Shown here: in pieces, positions 34,793 through 47,115 of the stretch | How positions within the stretch are numbered: the stretch's first letter is position 1 | Layout of the letters: every line of letters starts with the position of its first letter | From: Henckelia pumila | Lineage: Eukaryota > Streptophyta > Magnoliopsida > Lamiales > Gesneriaceae | NCBI RefSeq assembly: GCF_033568475.1 | Contig: NC_133120.1 | Coordinates: forward strand, 94,940,151 to 95,004,150 | Reading direction: 5' to 3' | DNA length: 64,000 nucleotides | The notes under the pieces: model-generated | Databases searched by the model: none | The model's input: the letters and a program-made list of their open reading frames with translations, nothing else | Told to the model about the DNA's origin: nothing | Made by a program: the position numbers and the translations under genes

Positions 34793-36819
34793 TGTGAGAC
34801 CTCGGTTCTAAACATCTAATTAAGGAGTAAACAATAATTAAGCATACAAAATCCAAGAACTAAAAGCAAAGCCAAAACAAAAGAATTTTTTTTTTTTTTA
34901 TAAAAGGGGCCGCGCTCGGGCGGCCATAAACTGTCGCTCGAGCGTGCCCTACTCCTTGGCGCTACTGGAATACACGGAATGGGGTGCGCTCGGGCTGCTA
35001 AAAAAAGCAGCTCGTGCGCCCTCCTACCGCAGAAATAGAACAGCAGAAAAATGCATAGCAACTCAAGCTAAAAGCTAATCCAATGCATCAACTCGAAAGC
35101 ATGCATTACAAACACGAAACCTACAATTAATACATGAAGTGCTAATGTTTAACAACTACTCCAAAGTAGGACATACACCGATAATAACACGGCAAAGCTT
35201 GCATGACAATACAACATAATAATGAAGTTCGTTATCTAAACATGTTCCAAAATCACTAGGTAGACATGTTAACATGACTTCTAAACCGAGTCTCACTGCT
35301 AGCTCTCCCTCTTGAAGCTAACCATGCCTCTTCTGACTTGATCCTGCCCCACCTGTTGCCAAGTACACATACAAAACAAAGCAACAGCCGAATAACCGGT
35401 GAGAACGACATTCCCAGTAAAAGCAACATATCAAGTAATACAACAATAAACATGCTTTTAATGTAACAACGAATTCAATAACAACGTAATGAAATGCATG
35501 TCTTTAAACCGGGATATCAAATCTGATAACGAGGGATTGCTGCTGTGCTTTTGGGATCCCGAGGGTGAGATTACGTAACGACTCACCGACTCACCCAATC
35601 GAGGTGGTGCCACGTATCTCACTCCTCTAGACTTTGAGCAACTATAATGAGTATGCTAGCACTAGGTGAAACGACTACGACCTAGGCCACTCAATCATAG
35701 TTCCCAAACGTCTAAACAAAAAGGGCGTTTCTGCCCGCTGAAAACAAGATTGGCTCAAGATGAATGCATAACAGAAACATAAAACATAGCCATATACAAA
35801 CGCTCAATCAAAACAACAAAACACAAGTTCCTCATGCTAGAACGAGTGTAGATGCAAGTATGTGATTTCAAAAGGGAAAACTCGAGAACCACGGTCCCGA
35901 GTATGCTATCCCGCTACGATGACTGCTTTTACCTTTCAATGCAGTAGCTTCCAACTCTGGATACGCTACAAAAGAGACTGTATCAACAACTATACAATCT
36001 AACAACAACAAGGCAACGGTTCAAGGAAATTCTCTATACCGTTCTTCGTCCAATTCTCGACGACCAAACAGCTGCTAACTCTGGGCTTGATACCTCCAAA
36101 CGAATCTGTACGGAGACAAATGAATGATCAATAACCAAGATCAACTTATAAGCCAAGTTCCAACAACTCAAAAACGGTTCAAAATCCCCAAAACTCAAAC
36201 CGACGGCATAACGGCTATAAACTGAACAAACCGGCAACGCAGACAGCAGTTCAATACCGATATCAACTCAACTCAATGCTAATACAACAACAAAAAGGCA
36301 AACCCAACACATCTCAAAACTCACATTTTCGAAAATAGCTTCCAAAAATCATAACAATTCCGAACGTCGCTCCATTTCAAAACCGACAGATAATAAACGA
36401 TCAGAACTCCGCCAAGAACAACATACTAGAATCTAAATCGATTCTAACAACCTTCGAAAATCAAAACATATCTGATCGGAGAAATACTTACGGTAGAACA
36501 AAGCTCTCGCAGCCGTGATCGCTAATGTGCCTTCAGAAATAATTTCTAACGGACGGATCGAGCTCGGACTGGAAATCTGGAAGCTTGGAAAAGCTTGAAG
36601 GCGTCTTCAATGGAGTCTCTCGGTTGTGTGGAGGAGGAGGAAGACTTTTGAAGTCAATTTCAAGTGTAGATAATATATAAAAATCAATATTTGCGTTTTA
36701 GTTCCTGAAATTTCCAAAATTTACAAAAAGGACCCTGATCAAAATCAAACCGGCTCGAGAACTCTGTAATCTCTGATTAACTCAAATAAACTCATTTAAA
36801 ATAAAAACGGGGCGTTACA
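34793..36819 (-). repeat. 3' LTR of element 1
   Basis: 2027 bp, TGTAACGCCCC...GGTCTCACA on the minus strand. It is nearly identical to 41757-43787; differences seen by eye are mostly transitions (for example three in the first 60 bases at the 34793 end). Confidence 0.95.
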
Positions 36820-36917
36820 ATTCTCCCCCACTAAGAAGAAATTTCGTCCTCGAAATCAACAAGAACCACAACTCATAAGATAGAATAAAGAACAAAAGAC
36901 AGTAAGAAGAACTCACG

Positions 36918-39900
36918 TCATCCGAATAACTCCGAAAATCGCTGCCTCGTGTCAGATTCTGTCTCCCAAGTTGCTTCCTCGACGCCGTGACGGCTCCACT
37001 GCACTTTCACTAACGGGATCGACTTGGTTCTGAGTTGTTTCTCCTTCCGATCAAGGATCTGAATCGGTCGCTCAAAGTAGCTCAGAGTCTCGTCTAACTC
37101 GGCTTCGTCAGGCTGAAGAACATGAGAAGGATCTGGATGATACTTTCACAGCATAGAGACGTGAAAAACGTCGTGAATACCAGATAAAGACGGAGGAAGT
37201 GCAAGTCTGTAGGCAAGATCACCTATCTTTTCGAGAATCTCGTACGGCCCGATGAATCTCGGAGATAACTTCCCTCTCTTACCGAATCTGACAGTGCCTC
37301 TGAAAGGTGAAATCTTCAGAAAGACTCGGTCTCCCTGATCAAAACTCAGAGGTCTACGCCTGACATTCGCATACTTCGTCTGTCTATCTTGAGCTGACTT
37401 CATTCTGGTCTGAATGATCTTAACCTGCTCTGCCATATCTCTAAGCATCTCCGGTCCCAAACCTGGTGACTCGGACAAGTCATCCCAAAACAACGGAGAT
37501 CGACACTTCTTACCATACAAAGCCTCAAAAGGCGCCATACCGATACTCGCTTGGAAGCTGTTGTTGTAAGAAAACTCGACAAGAGGCAAAGAATCCTGCC
37601 AACTAGTGCCAAAATCTAGCACTACCGCTCACAGCATATCCTCTAACGTCTGGATAGTCCGCTCTGACTGTCCATCGGTCTGAGGATGATAAGCTCTACT
37701 CAGATGCAATCGAGTACCAAGTGCCCCCTGAAGACTGTGCCAGAAGTGAGAAGTGAATCTAGGATCTCTGTCTGAAACGATCGACTTCGGCACACCATGA
37801 AATCTCACAACATTGCTAACATACAACTCAGCCATCTGATCATGACGATACGTCATCCTGTACGGAATAAAACACGCAGACTTCGTCAATCGGTCGATCA
37901 CTACCCAAATGGCATCGCATCCTCAAACGGATCGTGGTAGCTTCGTGACGAAATCCATGGAAATGTGATCCCACTTCCATTCAGGAACAGATAAACTGTG
38001 CAACAGACCTCCGGGTCGCTTCCTTTCTGCTTTTACTTGCTGACAGTTCAAACACCGAGATACAAACCTCGCAACATCGCTCTTCATTCTCTTCCACCAA
38101 AACTGAATCTTCAGATCGTTGTACATCTAACGACCTCCAGGATGAATGCTGAATCGACTGCAATGAGCCTCTCGGAGAATACGCTGTCTCAACTCCGGAA
38201 AATCAGGCACAATAAGATGGTTATTCACAAACAAGACTTCATCTCTAACCTGGAATTCAGACTGATGCCCAGATCTGACTTTCTCTACTGAAACCTGAAT
38301 GCTCGGCTCAGACTTCTGTGCTTCTCTGATTGCAGCAAACAACTCCGGTTCGGCTTGAATAGCAAACACTCTGATAGTCTCCCTATCTGTTTCAAACTCT
38401 AAACCAGAAGTCCAACAATCATCGATCAACTGAGAAACACCAATAGTAGAAAGAGATAAAGAACAAAGCTTTCGACTCAAGGCATCTGCAACTGCATTCG
38501 ACTTCCCCGGATAGTACTTGATTTCACAGTCGAAATCCTTCAACAGATCTAACCATCTTCTTTGTCTCATATTTAGCTCTGCCTGTGAAAACAAGTACTT
38601 AAGGCTCTTATGGTCAGAAAAGATCTCGAAAGACTCACCATAAATATAGTGACGCCAGATCTTCAGAGCAAAGACGATCGCAGCTAGTTCAAGATCATGG
38701 ACCGGATAACGAGTCTCGTGCGGTTTCAGCTGCCTCGATGCATCTATCACATGCTTATGCTGCATAAGAACACAATCCAAGCCTCAGTTAGAAGCATCAC
38801 AATAGACTGTGAAACCTCTAGTACCCTTCGGAATAGAAAGAATTGGAGCATTGGTCAGTCTCCTCTTCAGATCAACAAAGCTAGCCTCACAATCTGGAGT
38901 CCAAACAAAAGGTGAATTCTTCTGAGTCAGCTGGGTAATAGGCTTGGCAATAGACGAGAAACCCTCGATGAAACGACGGTAATAACCAGCTAAACCCATG
39001 AAGCTTCGGATCTCCGGCACTGAAGTAGGTCTAGGCCAATTCATAACCGCTTCAATCTTGCTGGGATCGACAGAAATCCCATCTTCCGAAATAATATGAC
39101 CGAGAAAGACAACTCGATCTAACCAGAATTCACACTTAGACAGCTTGGCAAACAACTGCTCAACTCGCAAAATCTGCAGTACGGTCCTCAAGTGCTCTGC
39201 ATGGTCAGTACGGTTCTTCGAGTAGATAAGAATATCATCGATAAAGATAATGACGAACTCATCTAAATAACGCTGAAAGATACGGTTCATCAAACCCATA
39301 AAAACTGCTGGGGTGTTAGTCAAACCGAACGGCATGATTATAAACTCAAAGTGACCATACCTCGTCCTGAATGCGGTCTTAGGAACGTCTTCCTCTCGCA
39401 CTCTCAACTGGTGATAACCTGACCTCAGATCAATCTTAGAGTAGACAGAAGAACCCTGCTGCTGATCAAACAAGTCATCTGTTCGGGATAAAGGATACCT
39501 GTTCTTAACTGTAGCCTGATTCAATTGACAGTAGTCGATACAGAGCCGCATAGAACCATCCTTCTTCCGAACGAATAGACCCAAGGCGATACAATAGGTC
39601 TGATGTATCCCTTGGCAATCAAATCCTCAAGCTGCTCCTTCAACTCTCTCAATTCAACAAGTGTCATACGATAAGGAGCTTTTGAAATAGGTTGAGTACC
39701 TGGCACTAAGTCAATGCTGAATTCGATTTCTCGAATAGGCGGCAATCCAGGAACATCTTCCGGAAACACATCCGCAAATTCTCTAACCACCGGTAAATCT
39801 ACCAAAGCTGGGCTAGATTTCAGTACATCAACTGCATACACCAAAAATCCTTCTGCACCTTTATGTAGCAAACGAGTCATAGATAACACTGAAATCAAAG

Positions 39901-41389
39901 GAATTCTAGATCGAGAACCCTTACCAAAGAATTTCCACTCATCTGCCATTTCCGGTCTGAACCTGACAACTTTCTGGAAACAATCGACTGTCGCCCTGTA
40001 CTTGGTTAAAGCATCTATCCCGACAATACAATCAAAATCCGACAGTCCAAGTACAATACAGTCGAATTCTAACAAATTTCTTTCAAAACACAGTTCACAG
40101 TCCCTGACTAATCTGACAGAAACAATTCCTCCACCCAAAGATGAAGTAATAGCTACTACTGTAAGCAACAATTCAGTTGGCAAAGCATGCAATAATACGA
40201 ATTTCTCAGAGATAAAAGAATGGGAAGCACCTGTATCTATCAAGACATGAGCAGAATAACCGAAAATCGAACAGTTACCTGCTATAACATCGTCAGGTGC
40301 TGCTTGAGCCTGATCCTCTGTCAGAGCAAAGACTCGTGCTTGCTGTCTCGGAGGCTGATTTGCACTGGTACTACCTCCCTGTCTGTTCTGCTGCTGAGGC
40401 TGGAAAGAGTGCACTGCAGAAGACTGCCTCTCAGGCTGAGCTGTAGATCTAGACGAACTCCCACTCTGAGCTCTATCTCTGTTACGCTGTGGGCACACTT
40501 TAGAGAAGTGTCCCGGTTGCTGACAGGTGTTACAATTGCCGAAGACTCCCACACACTGATCCGGTGAGTGTCTTCCTCCACACTTTCTGCAGTACAAGGA
40601 TGATGACCCAGAACTCGGTCCTGAACCAAATTGCTTCGAACCACTGGAACTGGACGAACTGTTTCCTTGCCTCTTAAACTGCTTACCTCTTGCCTTGTAC
40701 TGATCCTTTCTATTTCCCCCACTGTTACCACCTTCATACCTTTGCTTCTGGTTCTGATGCTGCGGTGGCTGATTCTGATACTGAGATGGTGGGTTCTGAT
40801 ACTGCCTCTGTTGCTGAGGTGCTACCTGGTTACCTCTTTGCCTCCACAAGCCTGCTTCTGCTCCCTTTGCGTGATTCATGGCATCCGCAAAGTTGTCTGG
40901 CCTAGCAGTGTTTACCAAAGTGAAGATGTCAGGATTCAAGCCATTAATGAAATGATCTGCCTTAGCTTCTTCATCTCCGGCAATTAGTGGTGCAAAACGC
41001 AACAGACTATCAAACTTGGCAACGTACTCTTCAATGTTCAGATTCCCTTGCTTCAGATTTGCAAACTCTGCTCTCTTATCCTTACGATACGAGATAGGGA
41101 AAAATCGCTTATAAAACTCAGATTTAAAAAGAGTCCAAGTAACTTCCGTACCTCTATTCTCTATTGCTTTCTTTGTCATGATCCACCAGCTCTTAGCAAT
41201 CCCACGTAGCTGATGAATGACTAACCTGATTCTGCGGTCATCTGTGTAATCAATGGAATCGAATAGCTGATCAATATCATCCAACCAACTCTCGCAGTCA
41301 ACTGGATTTTCTGAACCCATCAATAATGGCGGATTGAACGACTGAAACCTCTTCAACAAGGTTTCCATAGGCGTTGCTGAAGCATCCAA
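36918..41389 (-). pseudogene. Element 1 gag-pol polyprotein, disabled
   Basis: From the ATG at 41389 (MDASATPMETLL) a 622-codon frame covers Gag (capsid segment with FKSEFYKRFFP and a YVAKFDSLL stretch), a Q/N/G/S-rich linker, a CCHC zinc knuckle (CNTCQQPGHFSKVC), the protease (LIDTGASHSFIS, catalytic Asp present) and the start of RT. A small deletion near 39570 shifts the frame. RT continues at 39584-38787 with an intact FIDD catalytic motif. Further in-frame stops are at 38784-38786, 38127-38129, 37923-37925, 37629-37631 and 37146-37148, within RNase H and integrase; several fit single C-to-T changes such as CGA to TGA. The C-terminus is at 36918. Integrase core motifs (VSDRDPRFTS, HPQTDGQSERTIQT) are still readable. 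Confidence 0.9.
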
Positions 41390-41740
41390 CTGATCAACTT
41401 CAGTGCTAGCTTGCTCAGTTGCAGGGATAACTGGCGGTCACTCGACGAGGACCTATCTGATAATCAAAGGTTAGGACACGAGATATCTCAATCGCTACAA
41501 TCAGTGCCCTTACAACCGCTTGGAATACCGGATACCAGTCGATAACAGAAACAGTTATATTTCAAGTAGATCATGCTTTATAAATTAAATCACAAAACCA
41601 TGTAATTCAATAACTCTCAATAATAAAGCATGCTCGCATGGAATTAAATACACAGTTAAAATAATTCAAATACATGCGAGGAGCCAATACACGCAGACTC
41701 GATCTACCCGCTCACTCTAGTTCGACCAAGAATCTTAATT

Positions 41741-41751
41741 CTCTGATACCA
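41741..41751 (-). other. Primer-binding site of element 1
   Basis: TGGTATCAGAG on the minus strand, five bases inside the 5' LTR. It is complementary to the 3' end of plant initiator methionine tRNA. Confidence 0.88.
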
Positions 41752-41756
41752 CTTAT

Positions 41757-43787
41757 TGTGAGACCTCGGTTTTAAACATCTAATTAAGGAGTAAACAATA
41801 ATTAAGCACACAAGATCCAAGAACTAAAAGCAAAGCCAAAACAAAAGAATTTTTTTTTTTTTTTTTTATAAAAGGGGCCGCGCTCGGGCGGCCATAAACT
41901 GCCGCTCGAGCGCGCCCTACTCCTTGGCGCTACTGGAATACACGGAATGGGGTGCGCTCGGGCTGCTAAAAAAAGCAGCTCGGGCGCCCTCCTACCGCAG
42001 AAACAGAACAGCAGAAAAATGCATAGCAACTCAAGCTAAAAGCTAATCCAATGCATCAACTCGAAAGCATGCATTACAAACACGAAACCTCCAATTAATA
42101 CATGAAGTGCTAATGTTTAACAACTACTCCAAAGTAGGACATACAACGATAATAACACGGCAAAGCTTGCATGACAATACAACATAATAATGAAGTTCGT
42201 TATCAAAACATGTTCCAAAATCACTAGGTAGACATGTTAACATGACTTCTAAACCGAGTCTCACTACTAGCTCTCCCTCTTGAAGCTAACCATGCCTCTT
42301 CTGACTTGATCTTGCCCCACCTGTTGCCAAGTACACATACAAAACAAAGCAACAGCCGGATAACCGGTGAGAACGACATTCCCAGTAAAAGCAACATATC
42401 AAGTAATACAACAATAAACATGCTTTTAATGTAACAACGAATTCAATAACAACGTAATAAAATGCATGTCTTTAAACCGGGATATCAAATCTGATAACGA
42501 GAGATTGCTGCTGTGCTTTTGGGATCCCGAGGGTGAGATTACGTAACGACTCACCGACTCACCCAATTGAGGTGGTGCCACGTATCCCACTCCTCTAGAC
42601 TTTGAGCAACTATAATGAGTATGCTAGCACTAGGTGAAACGACTACGACCTAGGCCACTCAATCATAGTTCCCAAACGTCTAAACAAAAAGGGCATTTCT
42701 GCCCGCTGAAAACAAGATTGGCTCAAGATGAATGCATAATAGAAACATAAAACATAGCCATATACAAACGCTCAATCAAAACAACAAAACACAAGTTCTT
42801 CATGCTAGAACGAGTGTAGATGCAAGTATGTGATTTCAAAAGGGAAAACTCGAGAACCACGGTCCCGAGTATGCTATCCCGCTACGATGACTGTTTTTAC
42901 CTTTCAATGCAGTAGCTTCCAACTCTGGATACGCTACAAAAGAGACTGTATCAACAACTATACAATCTAACAACAACAAGGCAACGGTTCAAGGAAATTC
43001 TCTATACCGTTCTTCGTCCAATTCTCGACGACCAAACAGCTGCTAACTCTGGGCTTGATACCTCCAAACGAATCTGTACGGAGACAAATGAATGATCAAT
43101 AACCAAGATCAACTTATAAGCCAAGTTCCAACAACTCAAAAACGGTTCAAAATCCCCAAAACTCAAACCGACGGCATAACGGCTATAAACTGAACAAACC
43201 GGCAACACAGACAGCAGTTCAATACCGATATCAACTCAACTCAATGCTAATACAACAACAACAAGGCAAACCCAACACATCTCAAAACTCACATTTTCGA
43301 AAATAGCTTCCAAAAATCATAACAATTCCGAACGTCGCTCCATTTCAAAATCGACAGATAATAAACGATCAGAACTCCGTCAAGAACAACATACTAGAAT
43401 CTAAATCGATTCTAACAACCTCCGAAAATCAAAACATATCTGATCGGAGAAATACTTACGGTAGAACAAAGCTCTCGCAGCCGTGATCGCTAATGTGCCT
43501 TCAGAAATAATTTCTAACGGACGGATCGAGCTCGGACTGGAAATCTGGAAGCTTGGAAAAGCTTGAAGGCATCTTCAATGGAGTCTCTCGGTTGTGTGGA
43601 GGAGGAGGAAGACTTTTGAAGTCAATTTCAAGTGTAGATAATATATAAAAATCAATATTTGCGTTTTAGTCCCTGAAATTTCCAAAATTTGCAAAAAGGA
43701 CCCTGATCAAAATCAAACCGGCTCGAGAACTCTGTAATCTCTGATTAACTCAAATAAACTCATTTAATATAAAAATGGGGCGTTACA
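41757..43787 (-). repeat. 5' LTR of element 1
   Basis: 2031 bp. A TATA-like TTTTTATATATTA lies about 140 bases from the LTR 5' end (near 43640, minus). GTAAGT on the minus strand starts at 43459 and an acceptor-like tract ends at 41992; two GC-rich hairpins follow (41880-41912 and 41953-41986). Confidence 0.95.
41880..41986. repeat. Two GC-rich hairpins in the element 1 LTR
   Basis: GCGCTCGGGCGGC, eight bases, GCCGCTCGAGCGCGC; then GCGCTCGGGCTGC, eight bases, GCAGCTCGGGCGCC. The starts are about 74 bp apart. The other LTR of this element has the same pair near 34913-35020 with a few changes. Confidence 0.85.
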
Positions 43788-43792
43788 TAAAC

Positions 43793-46700
43793 ACTGCGTT
43801 TCATACCCTTCCACCAGAAACGAGTACGTAGATCCTTGTACATCTTGTTGCTCCCAGGATGAATACTCAACTTAGTGCGATGCCTCTGAGACAAAATCTC
43901 CTCTCGCAACTCTTCATCCTGCGGAATCACAAGCCTACCAGACAAACACAGAAAGCCATCTGACTGATAATGAAATCCAGACGAGCTACCCTCATTAGCT
44001 AGACGAGCTAAACGTTGGGTCTTCGAATCAGACATCTGAGCATCTCGAATCCGCGAATACAAAGCTGGCTCAGATAATATCGCAAACATCTGGATACTCT
44101 GCATACCTTTCTTATGCTTGAAGGTATATCCTGAAGTACAACAGTCACTGATCGCACTAGACATCGAACAAGTCTGAAGTACGGATAGTCGCACCTTGCG
44201 ACTCAAGGCATAAGCGGTGAGATTAGCAGCTTTCGAATGGTACTTAATCTCGCAATCATAGTCCTTAAGCAAGTCCATCCAACGTCTCTGCCTCATGTTC
44301 AACTCCGCCTGAGTGAACAAATACTTGAGACTCTTATGGTCGGTGAAGATCTCAAATTTCTCACCATACAGATAATGACGTCAGATCTTCAAAGCGAACA
44401 CAATGGCTGCTAACTCCAAATCATGGACTGGATAGTTGTCCTCGTGAAGCTTCAGCTGTCTAGAAGCGTATGCGATCACATGCCCATTCTGAGTCAGAAC
44501 ACAACCTAACCCCTGAAGAGAAGCATCAGTGTATACCACATACCCTCCAGATCCTGACGGTAATGCCAACACCGGCGCAGAAGTCAACCGCCGTCGAAAC
44601 TCACAAAAGTTATCCTCACACTCGGAGGACCACTCGAAGTCCACACCCTTGCGGGTAAGCTGCGTCAAAGGTCGAGCTAACTGAGAGAAGTTCAGAATGA
44701 AGCGACGATAATACCCTGCTAAACCCAGAAAACTACGGATCTCAGCAACCGTCGTCGGACGCGACCAATTAAGTACCGCTTCAATCTTGCTTGGATCAAC
44801 ATAAATCCCCTCCCTGGATATGATATGGCCAAGAAAGACCACTCGATCCATCCAAAACTCACACTTGCTCAGTTTGGCGTACAAATACTCATCTCGAAGA
44901 GTCTGCAGTACCAACCGCAAATGAGAAACATGTTCTTCCGTATTACGCGAATACACCAAGATGTCGTTAATGAAGACCACGACAAACTTGTCCAAATACT
45001 CCCTGAAGACACGGTTCATCAGATCCATGAATATAGCCGGCGCATTAGTCAAACCAAATGGCATCACTAGAAACTCGTAATGCCCATAGCGAGTACGGAA
45101 TGCAGTCTTGGCTACGTCCTGATCACGGACTCTTAACTGATGATACCCAGATCTCAAGTCAATATTGGAGTAAACTGACGTGCCCTGCAGCTGATCAAAC
45201 AAGTCATCAATACGAGGCAACGGATACTTGTTCTTCACAGTGACTCAATTCAGCTGCCGATAGTCAATGCACAGCTGCATCGACCCATCCTTCTTCTTTA
45301 CAAAAAGAACAGGAGCTACCCAAGGAGATACACTAAGACGAATGTACCCCTTGTCCAAAAGATCCTGTAGCTGATTCTTCAACTCACGCATCTCTGATGG
45401 AGCCAGACGATACGGTGCTCGAAAAATAGGCGAAGTACCCGGCATCAACTCTATGCCAAACTCGACTTCCCTAACAGGAGGAAAACATGGAATCTCATCA
45501 GGAAATACATCTGGAAATTCATCCACAACAGGAATGCTCTCTATCCCAATACTCTCAGCGGACAAATCAACTGCATAGATAAGGTAGCCTTCCCCGCCAG
45601 ACTCTAGAGCTCGACAGGCTCTCAAAGCTGATACCAAAGGCATCGGGGGTCGCGCTCCCTCACCATAGAAAAACCAGTTTTCGCTCCCTTCCGGATAAAA
45701 GCATACTAATCTCTGATAGCAGTCCACTGAAACTCGATAGGTAGTCAATATATCTATTCCCAGAATGCAGTCAAAGTCGTCCATCGCCAGGACCATGAGA
45801 TTTTCTAACAGAGTGTTCCCTTCGAACTCTAAAAGGGCAACCCATCACTAGACGCTTAGCCAAAGCAGATTGGCCCGTCGGAGTAGAAACAGACATCACT
45901 ACGTCTAGTGCAATGCATGGTAACTTATGCCTCTTAACAAAACGTGCAGAAATGAAGGAATGAGATGCACCAGTGCCAATAAGTACAAGAGCAGGTATAT
46001 CATAAAGCAGAAATATACCTGCGATGACTTTCTCATTCTCCTCCACTGCCTGATCATGTCTCAGAGCAAACACCTGGCCAGAAGCTCGAGGCCTCAAATG
46101 AGAACTCCCAGTAGGCTGCCCTGCGACCTCTGCTGTACGGTGGCCTGAGAACCAGATCCTGAACCAGAACCGCCTCCCCCAGATAGTGGACAATCCCTCC
46201 GGATATGACTAGTCTCTCCACAACGGAAACAAGCTCCAGAAGCTCTACGACACTTGTCGGATGGATGGTTCTTCCCACAGTGATCACACTTGTCCTTCTT
46301 ACCGAAACAGACAACACCAGCAGAGTCAGAGGAAGAAGAAGTAGATCCAAACTTCTTGAAAGATTGAGCACGGGGACCCAAAAAACTAGCAGGCCTCGAC
46401 TGAGGGAAAGACCTATTTCGCCGAATGCTATCCTCCGCCTGGTGACAACGGCTCACCAAACCCTCGTAGGGCATGTCGTCGCCAACCGCCACACGATCAT
46501 GGATATCAGGGTTAAGGCCCTGAAGGAACAGATTATACTTCATCTCATAGCTGTCAGCAATCTCGGGGAAATAGGATAGCAGATCAAAGAACTTCTGCTG
46601 ATACTCATCAATAGACATGGCTCCCTGTCGCAGACTCAGAAGCTCGCCTGCCTTCGACTGACGGAGTGCAGGAGGAAAATACAGCTTCTGAAAAGCTGTG

Positions 46701-47050
46701 CGGAACTCGGCCCAGGTGGCCACTCCTCTCGCCGTAACAAAAGGTGCAGAAGTAAACCTCCACCACCTGCGCGCACGTCCATCCAGAAGATAACCCAAGG
46801 TCTCCATCTTCTGCTCCTCGGTGCATTGGAAAGTCTGAAAAGTCGTCTCCATGCGGTCTAACCAGTTCTCCGCATCCTCCGGAGACTCACCTCCAACTAA
46901 GGGCTTAGGATCCATAGCTAAGAATCGACGCACAGTGAAACGCTCGTCATCATGATGACGATGATGCCGTTCTCGACGACGCTCTCGGTCGGCATCGCCC
47001 CAACGACCGCCTCCACTTCCATGGCTACTCTCATCATCGTAGTTTGCCAT
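43793..47050 (-). pseudogene. Element 2 gag, protease, RT and RNase H, disabled
   Basis: Gag starts at 47050 (MANYDDESSHG), with a capsid segment (WAEFRTAFQKLYFP...DEYQQKFFDLL) and zinc knuckles (CDHCGKNHPSDKC, CFRCGETSHIRRDC). Frames then shift near 46150 and 45780. The protease motif reads GTGASHSFIS in place of DTGA, so the catalytic Asp is lost. A TGA lies at 45245-45247. RT (45238 down to about 44384) has FIND instead of FIDD at the catalytic site. A TGA at 44381-44383 replaces the Trp expected in the ALKIW stretch before RNase H, and the DALSRK motif reads YALSRK. The segment ends in the integrase zinc-binding region, where element 1 inserted. Several independent catalytic losses make it unable to act on its own. 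Confidence 0.9.
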
Positions 47051-47100
47051 CTACAAAAATACCTCATGATGAGACTAAATCCCAAGAATACTTTTGCATG

Positions 47101-47111
47101 CTCTGATACCA
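47101..47111 (-). other. Primer-binding site of element 2
   Basis: TGGTATCAGAG on the minus strand, four bases inside the 5' LTR; complementary to initiator-Met tRNA, as in element 1. Confidence 0.88.
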
Positions 47112-47115
47112 TAAA

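Larger units (their letters stand above)
34793..43787 (-). mobile_element. Ty3/gypsy element 1 (TSD TAAAC), complete with both LTRs
   Basis: Minus-strand element of 8995 bp with 5' LTR 41757-43787 and 3' LTR 34793-36819. TAAAC flanks both sides (34788-34792, 43788-43792). The PBS TGGTATCAGAG is at 41741-41751 and the polypurine tract at about 36821-36833. It lies between the integrase zinc-binding and core segments of element 2, whose frame resumes exactly after the duplication. The LTRs are still very similar, so it is the youngest layer of the nest. Confidence 0.96.

Noticed and set aside
39714..40250. 178-codon plus-strand frame
   Set aside because: It lies antisense to gag-pol of element 1, and its residues are the expected reverse shadow of the protease region. 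No family features.
40220..40987. Overlapping plus-strand frames of 115-118 codons
   Set aside because: Antisense shadows of the Gln/Asn-rich Gag linker and zinc knuckle.
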